A DNA stretch of 31,763 bases from contig JH154730.1 in assembly GCA_000226015.1 (NCBI GenBank), forward strand, positions 14,763-46,525, given 5' to 3'. A model generated the notes under the pieces. That model searched no databases and had not been told where the DNA came from. It worked only from the letters and a program-made list of their open reading frames with translations. A program made the position numbers and the translations under genes. This document shows positions 8,268-19,843 of this stretch, one piece after another. Origin of the DNA: Mnemiopsis leidyi (Eukaryota; Ctenophora; Tentaculata; Lobata; Bolinopsidae). The first letter of the stretch is position 1; each line of letters opens with the position of its first letter.

Positions 8268-11200
8268 TCACGTCTCCTGACACACATTCTCCTTAAGTTC
8301 AACCTTCTCAGGAGGCCACAACATCGACAAGTTGACGACATCTAGCTGCAACATGTCACAGCGGGTACCCAAGATGGTACCGACGTTAGGTACCGTCCTG
8401 TTGAAGTCCCCGTGTACGAACTCCTTGATGTAGGTACCTGCCTCTGATACTACCTCTGCTACCTGGACGTGCGGAGTTATATCACGTATTGGAATGTTGA
8501 GCAAGACATTGGGAAGCGAAGAGCTTTGGCGAAACATTCGGAGTACTTGGTAAGAGAGTAAATAACTGGGCTCAAAATTGTCAAGTGAACTACAAACATC
8601 TACAAGCAAGAGTTTACAAGAAGCTACAAGCAAACTACGAGGAACAATTAAACTATAAGCTGAAGGTTACTCACCACTAGCCGATTATTAAGAGACTCCA
8701 CAAGGTCTACATCGTGTTTACAAGCCACCTCAACTTCTTCTCTAGTAAGAGCTCTAGCGTTTATCCTGAGAAAGATATCGTGTGATGATGCGGCGGATAT
8801 CGTAGAGCCAAACTTTTAAGAGTTGGCTTACACATCCAATTATTGCAGCAAAAATACAGCATCTATAACCATGAGATGATGGCTGTTATCGCACACAATG
8901 TCATGTCAGTATGAACTCATCAAAACAAAGATTTGATCTTGGCCACTCGAGTGCACTCACTTGATAATTCTTTTAGTGCGTGTAAGCGGCGATCTGCGAT
9001 GTAACACTCTAATCGGGGTCTTTTGAACAAGATCTAGGTTTTCTACTGAGTTTAGTTTTTGAATCATTTCATCAGTCACTCTGTCTTCTGTCTGAAGAAT
9101 TGATAATAATGGTTTTATGATTACATGTAGCTTCTAAAAATACGAAAAACCAAACTGTTCAAGAGGACATCAATTTAACAATGAAATTTTTGGTCAAGAC
9201 TCTTGACTCATGAGGTCTAAGAAATTGCACCAAACTCAAAGTTCCTCACCTTGATAATACATCGATATTCCTTTTGTTTCTCTTCCTGACCCAGTTTAAC
9301 CAGTTCGGTCTGTGACTTGGTGACTGGGGTGAGTTTATAACATTTCACTTTTGGACTGTTTTGGTTTATTTCTGCTTGCAGTTCGTCCAACATGGCTTGA
9401 GTAGGAAACTTCCTTACGTTCGTCAACTGAGAATCGACGAAATAAAACATTAATACGTTAAATAATCAGTCAATTTGAACCACTTCGAATCGCTATTATG
9501 ATCCTTTGGATTTTGCTGAATCGTCTCGTGTACTTAATGTAAAGGTTGCACTAAAGATTGGACTGCACGGAACCCCTTAGCTTCCTTGTTTCCTTGTTTT
9601 AAGACACATGGAAATATTTGCTTGCTGTTTAGTAGTCCCAAGATGGAAGTACGGTGTTTCACTATGCCCGGAAACCGGTTTAACCTTATTTGGTCCCCTG
9701 TTCCACCGCTTGTAAACAGGGATCGGCCAAATAAGGGGTGTTGGTAAACACCGTGCTTTCCCTATACGATAGGGTATCAGTATAGTTAAAGTTATAACCT
9801 GGACATAGTAAGGTCTACCAGATCCCAACATCCTGACATCAATGTCCTCTCTGCCTGCAGAGTGCATTCTCGCTTCATCTGAAAATAAAATTCATTGATC
9901 CATAACGCGTGTTATTACTGAAACTGGACGTTATTTACGTCAAATGCAGTTATTGCACAGTAATTTTATTTCCAAGCAATGGAGATCCACTCAGTCCACA
10001 ACACTCGGCCGGACACACATTGAATAATTACTAGGGTGAAAATGAAAAGCAGAATTAAACTGATCACTTTAAATCGCACCTGCTTTAAATGCTTTTTGAA
10101 GAGGTTTACACAAAATATCCTCCACGTTACCAGATATCAGGATACCGTCCTGTTTTAACCACGGAGTTTGGCTCATATCCCTGGCATTCTTTGTGTATCG
10201 CCCACCTGTAAACAACAGTACATTGTACATATATCTAGATATATCTAGTAGTTTAAGGGGAATTGTAGCAAACAGGGGTTTGTGGAAGCTAGACCAACGG
10301 ACTGTACAGTCACCTAAAGCACCCTAATGGGCATCAATTGCACCACTTGTTGTTTGATTCTAAGATGACGCATTTTTAAAAATCGCAAAAAGAAAATTTT
10401 TCCGAGAATTTGGAAATTTTTGGAAATTTACATTGCATGAATAAAACTCAGCTGTTTCTAATTGAATCATGCTGAAAATTTGCACGAATTTTATTTATAC
10501 CTTTGTTAAGCAGCTGTAAAAAGTTCACGAAAAACTAATAAAAGTTGACTCAATGGCACCTGTCCAAAGTTGCCAAGTCCCAAAAATTTCTTTTTTANNN
10601 NNNNNNNAATGTTGAGCAAGACATTGGGAAGCGAAGAGCTTTGGCGAATTATTCGGAGTACTTAGGAAGAGAGAAAATTCTTCGGTACAAAATTGTCAAG
10701 TGAACTACAAACGACTACAAGCAAGAGTTTACAAGAAGCTACAAGCAAACTACGAGGAACAATTAAACTATAAGCTGAAGGTTACTCACCACTAGCCGAT
10801 TATTAAGAGACTCCACAAGGTCTACATCGTGTTTACAAGCCACCTCAACTTCTTCTCTAGTAAGAGCTCTAGCGTTTATCCTGAGAAAGATATCGTGTGA
10901 TGATGCGGCGGATATCGTAGAGCCAAACTTTTAAGAGTTGGCTTACACATCCAATTATTGCAGCAAAAATACAGCATCTATAACCATGAGATGATGGCTG
11001 TTATCGCACACAATGTCATGTCAGTATGAACTCATCAAAACAAAGATTTGATCTTGGTCACTCACTTAATAATTCTTTTGGTGCGAGTAAGTGGCGATCT
11101 GCGATGTAACACTCGTATCGGGGTCTTTTGAACAAGATCTAGGTTTTCTACTGAGTTTAGTTTTTGAATCATTTCGTCAGTCACTCTATCTTCTGTCTGT

Positions 11201-13591
11201 AGAATTGATAATAATGGTATTATGATTACATGTACATGATGTAGCTTCTAAAAATTACGAAAAACCAAACCGTTTAAGAGGACATCAACTTAACAATAAT
11301 ATTTTTGGTCAAGTGCATCAACCTCTAAGAAATTGCAACAAACTCAAAGTTTCTCACCTTGATAATACATCGATATTCCTTTTGTTTCTCTTCCTGACCC
11401 AGTTTAACCAGTTCGGTCTGTGACTTGGTGACTGGGGTGAGTTTATAACATTTCACTTTTGGACTGTTTAGGTTTATTTCTACTTGCAGTTCGTCCAACA
11501 TGGCTTGAGTAGGAAACTTCCTAACGTTCGTCAACTGAGAATCGACGAAATAAAACATCAATACGCTAAATAATCAGTCAATTTGAACCACTTCGAATCG
11601 CTATTATGATCCTTTGAATTTTGCTGAATTGCACAGCTTTCGTCTCGTGTACTTAAGACACATGGAAATATTTCCTTGCTGCTTAGTAGTCCCAAGATGG
11701 AAGAACGGTGTTTCACTATGCCCGGTTACCGGTTTAACCTTATTTGGTCCCCTGTTCCACCGCTTGTAAACAGGGATCGGCCAAATAAGGGCGGTGGGTA
11801 AACACCGTGCTTTCAGCTATAGGATAGGGTATCAGTATTGTTAATGTTATAACCTGGACATAGTAAGGTCTACCAGATCCCAACATCCTGACATCAATGT
11901 CCTCTCTGCCTGCAGAGTGCATTCTCGCTTCATCTGAAAATAAAATTCATTGATCTATAACCCGTGTTAATACTGAAACTGGAGGTTACTTATGTCAAAA
12001 TGTCAAATGCAGTTATTGCACAGTAATTTCATTTCTAAGCAATCGAGTCTGGAGATCCACTCAGTCTACAACACTCGGCCGGAAACACATTGAACTAGGG
12101 CGTCAGAAGAAAATGACGAGCAGAATAAAACTGATCACTTTAAATCGCACCTGCTTTGAATGCTTTTTGAAGAGGTTTACACAAAATATCCTCCACGTTA
12201 CCAGATATCAGGATACCGTCCTGTTTTAACCAAGGAGTTTGGCTCATATCCCTGGCATTCTTCGTGTATCGCCCACCTGTAAACAACAGTACATTGTACA
12301 TATATCTAGATATATCTAGTAGTTTAAAGGGACACTAAACACATCAGCAGGAAGAGCTGCATTGAAATTGGTTCAAAATAGGGGAACTCATCAAGATAGA
12401 AACAAGTCTGATAGTTATGGTATTACCACTAACAACCGCGGTCCTCAAACTTACCCACATACGTAGTATTTGCAGCAATAGCAACTGAAAACTGTATAGC
12501 ACCTCCTGGTAACTTCTTGTATTTCTCTATTTCTTCGTGTTTTGAACGAGAAAGTGCATCTTCAAGCCGTGCACTCTGAACAGATGAGATTCCGAAATTA
12601 AAAGCAGGACTAAAAGTGCTAATTGTCAAGTTTTGTTAAAATCTCAAGGAAAAATCAAATGTGAACTAACAATAAATGCCCGACGCTTCGCAAGATGGCC
12701 GAGAGATGATAAGACTTAGACCTTGAATTTACCCTGGCTGTAGTTGTACACATCCCAGTTTACAGGGGGCCGACACATCCACATGAACTCATCGTTATCG
12801 ATTCTTATCTCAATGTTCACCTGGAGGTAATATCAACTTTTAACACACATCGGGATTATTCAATAGTCCATCCTTAAAGCATGAACACCGAGCAAAACAG
12901 CTAAGTGCTGGAAACAAAGTCGCTTAGACCTGAACTGGGAAATCTAACAACATCATTTCAAATTGTACACAATCAGGTCAGGAATGACGCAACAAAATTT
13001 AAAGTAAACAGTATCCACCATGAGATCCTGATCGTCCGCCTTAGACGCATTGTTTACGACCTGTGGAACACCCAGAAATCTCGCCACCTCCGCAGCCATT
13101 AACCACTTAAAAACAGTCTTTATCTGAAGGTTAATCCTGCCAACCCCACACAAATACGAACGGACATTGAGCAGGTCGACATTGCTACACGTGACACCTA
13201 CACTTCCCACACACTCATATTCTGAGAGGAGTTCTTTACACCGATCTAGAAGGGACAGTATGGTGCTATCTTGGAGGATACCAGCACAGAGATAGCACGT
13301 GTTCTCTGGACGTGACCTCAGTTCTGATGTCAATGTGCTTGTATCGTCTGAGAGCAGGTTAAATGAGTCTGGGGAATTGCCGGATTGTTTGCATTGTTTT
13401 TCAAAGTTTTCCTTGATTTGGATGGTGGAGTCGTGATTGTAAATAACTCGGACGCTACACCGTTTGCAGATATTTTGCGAGATAGGGCTAATGGGTTTGT
13501 CCGTGGTTTCTGCAGGGAGATTCTCTGAGATATCACCGGTTTCGTCTGATTTCATATCTTCTGATTTCGTTTCGTCTGCTGTCAATTCCAT
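8268..13591 (-). CDS. PUS10: tRNA pseudouridine synthase Pus10
   Basis: Pus10 makes pseudouridine 54/55 in tRNA. Exons: 13591-13019, 12820-12722, 12575-12455, 12276-12151, 11933-11854, 11534-11358, 11196-11066, 10880-10790 and 8462-8268. They join in phase to 530 aa; human PUS10 has 529. The THUMP-bearing N-terminus has two CxxC pairs (C42/C45, C99/C102), probably zinc-binding. The catalytic motif is GREDIDVRMLGSGRP, with the Asp of GRED (D318) as the expected nucleophile. Later motifs are TPIRVLHRR and, at the C-terminus, AGTYIKEFVHGDF. Exons 4-8 occur a second time nearer the 3' end (10205-10080, 9878-9799, 9426-9250, 9091-8961, 8766-8675), separated by an N gap. Using both sets would duplicate the catalytic domain. 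Copy A exon 8 also carries one extra T that introduces a stop, so the model uses copy B plus the single last exon. Confidence 0.93.
8493..10259. repeat. Copy A of a duplicated PUS10 segment (exons 8-4)
   Basis: This segment is collinear with 10608-12329 and shares exons, introns and their boundaries, with scattered substitutions and small indels. Coding differences are mostly synonymous: exon 7 differs at several sites without an amino-acid change and exon 5 looks identical. Past 10259 the two copies become unrelated. Confidence 0.9.
10260..10597. other. Copy-A-only sequence ending at the assembly gap
   Basis: This AT-rich stretch has no counterpart after copy B and no recognisable gene. It contains runs such as GGAAATTTTTGGAAATTT. 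It may be an allele-specific insertion in intron 3 of PUS10 that ended the contig. Confidence 0.5.
10598..10607. other. Assembly gap (10 N)
   Basis: Ten N bases. Copy B of the PUS10 duplication begins at the very next base (10608). Confidence 1.
10608..12329. repeat. Copy B of the duplicated PUS10 segment
   Basis: It starts directly after the N gap inside intron 8 of PUS10 and continues through exons 8 to 4 into the single-copy exons 3 to 1. All its exons are in frame. It lacks the terminal exon 9, which exists only next to copy A. Confidence 0.9.
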
Positions 13592-13985
13592 TTCGCATCC
13601 CACTTCCTGCTAAATAATATGTTCATTCTACATGATAAAAGGAAAGTACGTACGTGAAAGGACTCATAGCGGTGAAAATTCGAGTGAGAAATAAAAATTT
13701 CGCGCGTTACAAAAATACCTTTTTCGGCACTTCGTTATGAAAGCAAGCTCACGCATGTCGTACAAAACGCATAAATTATCAATTTCATCAACATAAGAAC
13801 ATATCAACAATCCATGAACGATAAAGACCAGCTTTACTGATAGCATTGATCTTCCAAAATAATTCAACACGTAAAGTTGTCAATAAATCAAGCACAACAT
13901 TCAATATTTAGTGATTTTCTTAAAAAGACAGACGACGACCCTCAGTAGTGATAAACCAAAACCAATCAGCGGAGGTTAAACCTCT
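13592..13985. other. Spacer between VPS16 and PUS10
   Basis: AT-rich sequence with no gene. An acceptor-like TTATTTAGCAG ends 15 nt before the PUS10 ATG, and the intervening bases contain an out-of-frame ATG (13598). No polyadenylation hexamer was seen for VPS16 on the minus strand. Confidence 0.5.
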
Positions 13986-16900
13986 TTACAGACCACTCTT
14001 GAACGAATTTATAGTCTCAGTAAGAACAGTGTTCTGAGAACCGATAGCATTCAGAACATTGTCCAATAAATCTATACTTTTGGCAGATTTGGCGATTTCT
14101 GCTGCTTTTTCGGGCATGTTTAGATCGATGTAAAACTCAACCTGAAAATTGAATCGATTTATAGCTGGATATAAGTAGGAAGTTTTTTAATAAATTTGCA
14201 TTGTTATGTAAAATATAGCCACGGCCTAATACGGCCATGGGTTACATTCTAGGATAGTTTTAAAATTTTCAGAATTTGGGGCACGTTCTCCAGAAAGGGT
14301 TAAATGAATGTAATATGGAGTAAGTACATTCGTGGTATTACTCAGCGGATAATTCTAGATCATATAGATGCTAAAATTTCAACGTTAGTGTGAAATATAG
14401 CGTTGAGCATGGTCAATTAACATTGCTATACTGCTTATATTTTAAGGTTTGGTAATGTAAAAAATACAATTAAAACCTGGGACATTTACCAACCTGTTCC
14501 TCCTTAGACACACGTTCAATGTATCGCATAGCCTCAGCTTTGTTATTGTTTTCTATACATGCCATGACGAACGGTGAGTATCCAATTGGAGACTTCTTGC
14601 TCCTTGCAAACTTTTCTAGTTCAGGCCAGTTCCGCGTCTGAGCTAGTGCGCGGACTTTCAACCACCAGAACTTTTTGTCTGATATCTTAAACTCTTTTCT
14701 GACACTATCTGCATCAGCAAGAAGGGCCCTCTGAACTAGAATACTAATTGTTTCATTGAGATCTAATCCAATTATGTCAGCTACTTTAGTTTGGAGTGCC
14801 ATCTGTCGTTTAAGAAGTGCAATCTGTTCTTTTGTCTGTCGAGTTTCAAACTCCTTAGAACCGTCAGTAAAATGTCTATTGATGCTTTCGAGAAGCTTCA
14901 ATTTGGAGTCCAGCATCATACTAGCATCCAACTCCTTAATAGATAACAAGGCAGAAGCTTCAAAGTTATCCTGAGTGTAAAAATGATCGTGAAGTTTCTG
15001 GCTATCAGTGAGAGAGCACCACTTTGCGTACCAGGCGCTGGCTACAGGATAGTCTTTCAGCGTGTTGATGAAATCTCTGGACGTTTGTTTAGCTTCCATG
15101 GTAACGATAACCGTGTGAACCAGGTCCATGTCACCAGATTCGATAGCTTTTTCGATAGCGTTTGTAAACCGACTCATTCTCATGAGCGCAGGAACTTGTT
15201 CTGCTGATCGCGGCTCGTAGTCCAGCAGTTTAATCGCAAGTTCAGTTTTACCGTAGTTTCTAGCTTCGTTAGCTACTGACGCGTAAGATATGGAGTCACT
15301 AGGACCTACCCTTTTGAAAATAACATCCGCTATAGCTTCGTCTGATTCTTTGGAACGTTTGACTTTGTCCATTGCCCAGTGAGATAGCACCATCTGCTGA
15401 CCACCGGGGATCTTCAAATAGTCCACAATGGGAAGTGCTAAATAATACAATCTCATCCGGACTAGGCGCTTTATCAGGCCCAGAATAGTAAAGGAATGTA
15501 GTTGTTGGTATGTCAAAGGAATTCCGATTCTAAATGATTGGACCTCGTTCAAGACTCTTAAAGTTTTACACATTTCGACAAAATGTTCAGGACTGTCGTT
15601 TGCCAGGAAACATTTGCCGTAGGAGGCCGCACGGAGCAGAGCTTTCTGAAGTTTAGGTTTGGTGGAGCAGGCGGCTGCGTTGATACACTGAGTTACTGCT
15701 AGTTCTATGTCACCACGTTCTACAACTTCCTGATTGAGTTGGGTATTGTTATGTGAGTCTAGTATGTATATAAGGACTTAACATTTAACAAGATTTGACT
15801 ATCTAACTTTTACTTAAACTTACTTCGGTTTGAATTCCTTAGCTTTGAATTATGAAATATCAATATACATAATAAGTATTGCTGACCTTAGGATCTGAGA
15901 GGAATTGGCGCTCAACTAATTTTGAAAGGTATCTTAACATCGACAAACCTGCATGTAATCATTAGCCTTGTGGGAAGACTGGTCGAACTCTCTCTGAGCG
16001 TCGTATAACAGAGCGCCTGATTGCGAAGAGCCCACTCTGAACACATCAACCATGGCTTGTGGGACGCGTCTTATCAGCTCATGCGACTTAGAGGAAATGA
16101 TCCGGGCTCCATCAATCTCGTGGCAAACAGAAATAGAAGAGTCAGTGTAGTGTATGGTGGACTCAGCATCCACCCCTACCCCAACTACTTGGTACTGGTT
16201 CATGGAGTCCCACACCAGGATGACAGCAGCGCTCATGTCCAACATGCTGTCGTACGTCCCGCACCACGACAACTGAGAAGGTCGGTTAGTTACACCCGTG
16301 TCGAACTCCGTGTACATGCACTGAAGGTCTGAGGATCCCACCCACAAGTAACCGTTCTCAGAAAACAGGGCAATGTCCAGAGTCTTATACAACACCGACA
16401 TCTCTGTTACAGCCCCGGTAGACTGCATCATGCGCTGAGGGTATTTAGGACTGCAACTACCTCTCTCTATCAGGTACAACTTGTTATTGTTGGACACCAG
16501 GATCTCTATACTCCGGTCGTGAGGGAGAACAGCCCAGCTGCTGGGTGGGTTGTCCAGTCCGGGGACATCCGCCATCAGCTTGTACTGGGGGTTGTCTTCA
16601 CTCACATCTGATATGAAGTAGAAGCGGTAGTTGCCAGTAAGTAGAGCTACACCTGTACGCGTACCGCCGTACGTGGGGAACACCTGGTGTGTATTGTTGT
16701 GAAGTTATAGCTACTTGCTAACTTCATAGCTCATCAGAGGAATTGAGAGGCAACGGAAAACTAATTGGTACCAAACACTGAAAAAACACTGAAATGATAC
16801 AGAAATTGCCGACTTATCCTCTAAATAGTTTAGATACAGAGGTCTATGAATTACTCAATGTTTTGAAATTTGGACATAGTTAAACTAAAAAACCTTAGCT

Positions 16901-17593
16901 TCAATGACACGGGAGTCCTGAACTGCAGATGTAGCTGAAGCCTGGGACAAGGGAGTACCGTCAAAGTCGTAAGTGTAAATAGAGCCGATATCCGTAACTA
17001 CTATCAGATCCTCGTTATGCGACCATCCCAGATTAACTACTGAAATACGCTCGTACTGTGTAGCTATCTCACTGAGAAATAACGTAGTGTTAAATTGTGT
17101 CATTTAAAGCTTCTTATTCGTATCATGTGTGTACTCCACTCCTCAAAATATATTGAAACTCAGGAAGACAAGTCAAGAAGTAACTCAAAATTAGGAGTTA
17201 AAAAGTAACTAACTTAAGGAGGATACCAGCTGCATTGTAAATTTCGATAAATCGTTTTGGCTGGCCCCGACTCAGCTGCTTACTGTCCCATGCTAGCGCT
17301 ATCATACCCCCATACGGCGCCATCACTAGCTTGTAGTTTTTCAGAACCTTAACGAACGCAATTTTAGTCACTGTCACTGTAAACAGGTTTTATTGATTGA
17401 ATATCACGAGTTTCATCGCAAATACAAATGGAAAAACTGTACAAAAATATCAGGGAGGAAACTAGAAATTATAATGGCGACACAAACAAACTTTTCCTAC
17501 CTTATTGACCCACTCCATCTCGTACACTTCAGTAGTTTCGTAGAAGACATCCCCTAACAACTCCCAGTTCTCCCTGAGGTTCTCTGGCTCCAT
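13986..17593 (-). CDS. VPS16: Vacuolar protein sorting protein 16, 843 aa
   Basis: VPS16 is a core subunit of the HOPS and CORVET tethering complexes, which drive endosome-lysosome and autophagosome fusion; it pairs with VPS33. Six exons: 17593-17501, 17347-17214, 17071-16894, 16683-15949, 15729-14494 and 14141-13986, all in phase, total 843 aa (human 839). The N-terminal beta-propeller half has YKLVMAPYGG, VVNLGWSHNEDL and GVALLTGNYRF. The C-terminal alpha-solenoid half has MCKTLRVLNEVQ, RIGIPLTYQQ, KTELAIKLLDYEPRSAEQVP, KKFWWLKVRALA and RSKKSPIGYSPFV. The last region (SKKSPIGY) is among the most conserved of the family. The exon 5 donor is CAG before GTTGGT, chosen over an internal GTAAAT because it keeps the frame. 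The first ATG of exon 1 gives an N-terminus that aligns with the human protein. Nothing is missing or odd. Confidence 0.96.
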
Positions 17594-18041
17594 CACACCG
17601 TACACTTCTACACGTCTTGAGTTGTACTACTGCTTAGCTAATTCTCTTGTTTCTTTTCATATTGCTGACTTCTGGATAATTTCGATAAGTTAAGTTCTTG
17701 TTGTACTACACAAAGAGATTTTTACATTATAGGATTGCTGTTTAGGGACAATTTTCAATAATAATACCAATGTAAAAGTACAAAACAGTGCAATTTCGTG
17801 TAACAATGACTTAAGGACGAGGAAAATTAGTGCAACACAGAAAGAATGAAAACTTTGGTAAGTACACAAACGGTTTCATTAGGTTTAATATCTTAAAATG
17901 AATAAATAATAAACTTCAGATTAATAGAAGTAAGGTCTAGATAACAGAAAAATTTCAAACCTCAAAAAGATCATGTCTAAGAACCTTTTTACTGGTCAGT
18001 GTTCAGAAATGTTAACAAACTTTCATTAAAGATAAATCGTC
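17594..18041. other. Spacer between MRPS5 and VPS16
   Basis: AT-rich, with no gene seen. A modest acceptor-like TCTCTTTGTGTAG on the minus strand lies about 118 nt before the VPS16 ATG. Confidence 0.5.
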
Positions 18042-19184
18042 CTATCTAAATTTTTGACTCGACTCATGAATCTCAGCAGAGTATGGCACAGGCCTGGAAT
18101 CGTCTCTGGGCTTTGCTAAAACTTTTGGCATGAAATAAGTCTGAGGATCAAACTGAACCGCATACCTTCCTAGCCTGTCAGCTTGCTGTTGATGACTTTC
18201 AAAGTTTTGGAATGTTACAAAGAATGCCTTAACAATGCTCTCAACAGGATTCCTACCGAATAGCTTTACAGCCACATTTTTATATCCAGCCAGATCAAGT
18301 AGCTCCTTCACAACACGCTGTCCTTTATTTTCTTTGTGCGATTCTATTGGAATTGCATGCAATTCAGTGCGGTGATAACGTCCTCTAGTTGCATATGGAA
18401 TTGATCCATCCTCAGTCATTGGGAAATGTACAAGCTGTCTATATGCATATTCCTTTGCCTCAGCAAGTCCCTCTAATAATCTTGGATGAAAGGTAATCCC
18501 GACTCCTAAAAGTCCTTTTCCATTGCCCACAGCTACAGCAACTCTCATGCCACTCTGCTTACCCTTGGAAAACAAATCCTGCCGATAGTCCATTTGCAAT
18601 ATTTTGGAGTTAAATCGAGTGTCATATTCAACATCTAAACTTCCGTCCTCCAACAGCTTTCTTGGGGGACCAAATGATTCTCCACACCCAGAAGTGTGAG
18701 ACCAACCTCTGCCACTGAAACTATTGTAAATGTCAGCATTTCTTTCTGCTCTGAGCAAATTCTTAACATCTTTAATCCTGTGATTTCTCTGGAGAGAAAT
18801 ATCTGAAAGTTGGTGAAATGGGATGTAATCATAGAATTCTGAGAAATTTTTGATAGACTGCCTCTGGAATTTGTTAAAACGTTTGTGGTTAAAATGCTCG
18901 ATTGGCTGAGGATTAATATTGGGTTGTATGTCCTTAGCTTGAGCCCTCCGTCTGTACATTGGTGCTTTAGATCTTATACCAAACTTCCACTGATCAGAAT
19001 CTGTAGAATAAAATAGCTGATTTTCATCATCTTGTAGTAATGGAATTCGATAACCAGTCTCGTCAGATTTACTCTTGTGTGCATACAGACTGATCTTTGG
19101 AGATGAATCTGGAGATCTGGACATAAGTCTTACTGAAAAACATGCTCCACCACTTTTCACATGGTGAAACAACCTTTTTGCCAT
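18042..19184 (-). CDS. MRPS5: Mitochondrial ribosomal protein uS5m
   Basis: This is a component of the small mitoribosomal subunit. One coding exon gives 380 aa (human about 430). The basic, low-acid N-terminus (MAKRLFHHVK) fits a mitochondrial presequence, followed by a family-specific extension to about residue 185. The S5 N-terminal RNA-binding domain (about 195-255) has MRVAVAVGNGKGLLGVG, where the Gly-rich loop is typical of S5. The S5 C-terminal domain (about 262-325) has HRTELHAIPI, KELLDLAGYKNVAVKLFGR and NPVESIVKAFF. The coding region has no intron, but a strong acceptor TTTCTTTTTCAG ends 30 nt before the ATG, so the 5' UTR is spliced in cis or in trans. It is the most upstream member of a seven-gene minus-strand series. 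Confidence 0.93.
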   Translation of the reverse strand: MAKRLFHHVKSGGACFSVRLMSRSPDSSPKISLYAHKSKSDETGYRIPLLQDDENQLFYSTDSDQWKFGIRSKAPMYRRRAQAKDIQPNINPQPIEHFNHKRFNKFQRQSIKNFSEFYDYIPFHQLSDISLQRNHRIKDVKNLLRAERNADIYNSFSGRGWSHTSGCGESFGPPRKLLEDGSLDVEYDTRFNSKILQMDYRQDLFSKGKQSGMRVAVAVGNGKGLLGVGITFHPRLLEGLAEAKEYAYRQLVHFPMTEDGSIPYATRGRYHRTELHAIPIESHKENKGQRVVKELLDLAGYKNVAVKLFGRNPVESIVKAFFVTFQNFESHQQQADRLGRYAVQFDPQTYFMPKVLAKPRDDSRPVPYSAEIHESSQKFR

Positions 19185-19214
19185 GAAAATTTATTGCTGT
19201 GACCTGTGGCTTAG

Positions 19215-19228
19215 CTGAAAAAGAAACA
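19215..19228 (-). promoter_or_regulatory. Splice acceptor in the MRPS5 leader
   Basis: The polypyrimidine tract and AG (TTTCTTTTTCAG) leave a 30-nt leader before the MRPS5 ATG. No clear upstream exon can be named. Confidence 0.65.
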
Positions 19229-19248
19229 GGTTAGATTAATCAAATGAA

Positions 19249-19658
19249 AAAATCAAATAATGTATATCTCATTTACCGCTCTTGGAAGAATATATAAATA
19301 TGTAGCGCCGATTGGCCCAGCATAGTGCTTTTCAATATCAAAGTTTTAAAGTAAGCCATAGTTATATTATTATAACATTAAAGGGAATTTTTCAGTAAAA
19401 GAGCATTTTATTTTTTCTCTTTTGAGAATTGTTTTCTTAGAAAATTGGTTGGTTATTTCAGTACCATCACAATGTGTATTGGTGACAAAATCAAATAATA
19501 TATATCTCATTTACTGCTCTTGGTCGAATATAGAAATATGTAGCAGGAATTGGCCCAGCATATTGCTTTTCAATATCAAAGTTTTAAAGTAAGCCATTGT
19601 TATAATTATAACAGTAAAAGGGAATTTTCAGTAAAAGAGCATTTTATATTTTCTCTTG
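19249..19658. repeat. Direct repeat pair, about 172 bp each, offset 238 bp
   Basis: Copies at 19249-19420 and 19487-19658 share long blocks, for example TTGGCCCAGCAT and CAATATCAAAGTTTTAAAG, with scattered changes. The unit contains an ATAATTATAAC-like inverted motif. It lies directly upstream of MRPS5. No coding capacity is seen. Confidence 0.9.
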
Positions 19659-19665
19659 ATATTAA

Positions 19666-19743
19666 AGATTCATAGCGACAGCCTTTTAACGTGCGTCGTG
19701 CGCGTAAGCACCTGGTTAGGTGAATTACAGATTCATAGCGACA
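19666..19743. repeat. 15-bp direct repeat flanking a 48-bp insert
   Basis: AGATTCATAGCGACA occurs at 19666-19680 and again at 19729-19743. The 48 bp between are rich in CG dinucleotides (TGCGTCGTGCGCG), unlike the flanks. Confidence 0.8.
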
Positions 19744-19843
19744 AAATACCATCAGTCTCAGAAGACAGATCTAAAGTCAAAAATTGTAGCCTCACATTGC
19801 CGACCATTTTTACAATTGAAAAATTTCTGTTGCGCCACACAGG

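Noticed and set aside
8268..8633. Longer reading of the last PUS10 exon (upstream of 8462)
   Set aside because: Copies A and B diverge there as intron sequence does, and starting at GTCCAG/GTAGCA restores the family spacing before AGTYIKEF.
13664..13870. 68-codon minus-strand frame between VPS16 and PUS10
   Set aside because: It has no resemblance to any family and no splice connection to PUS10.
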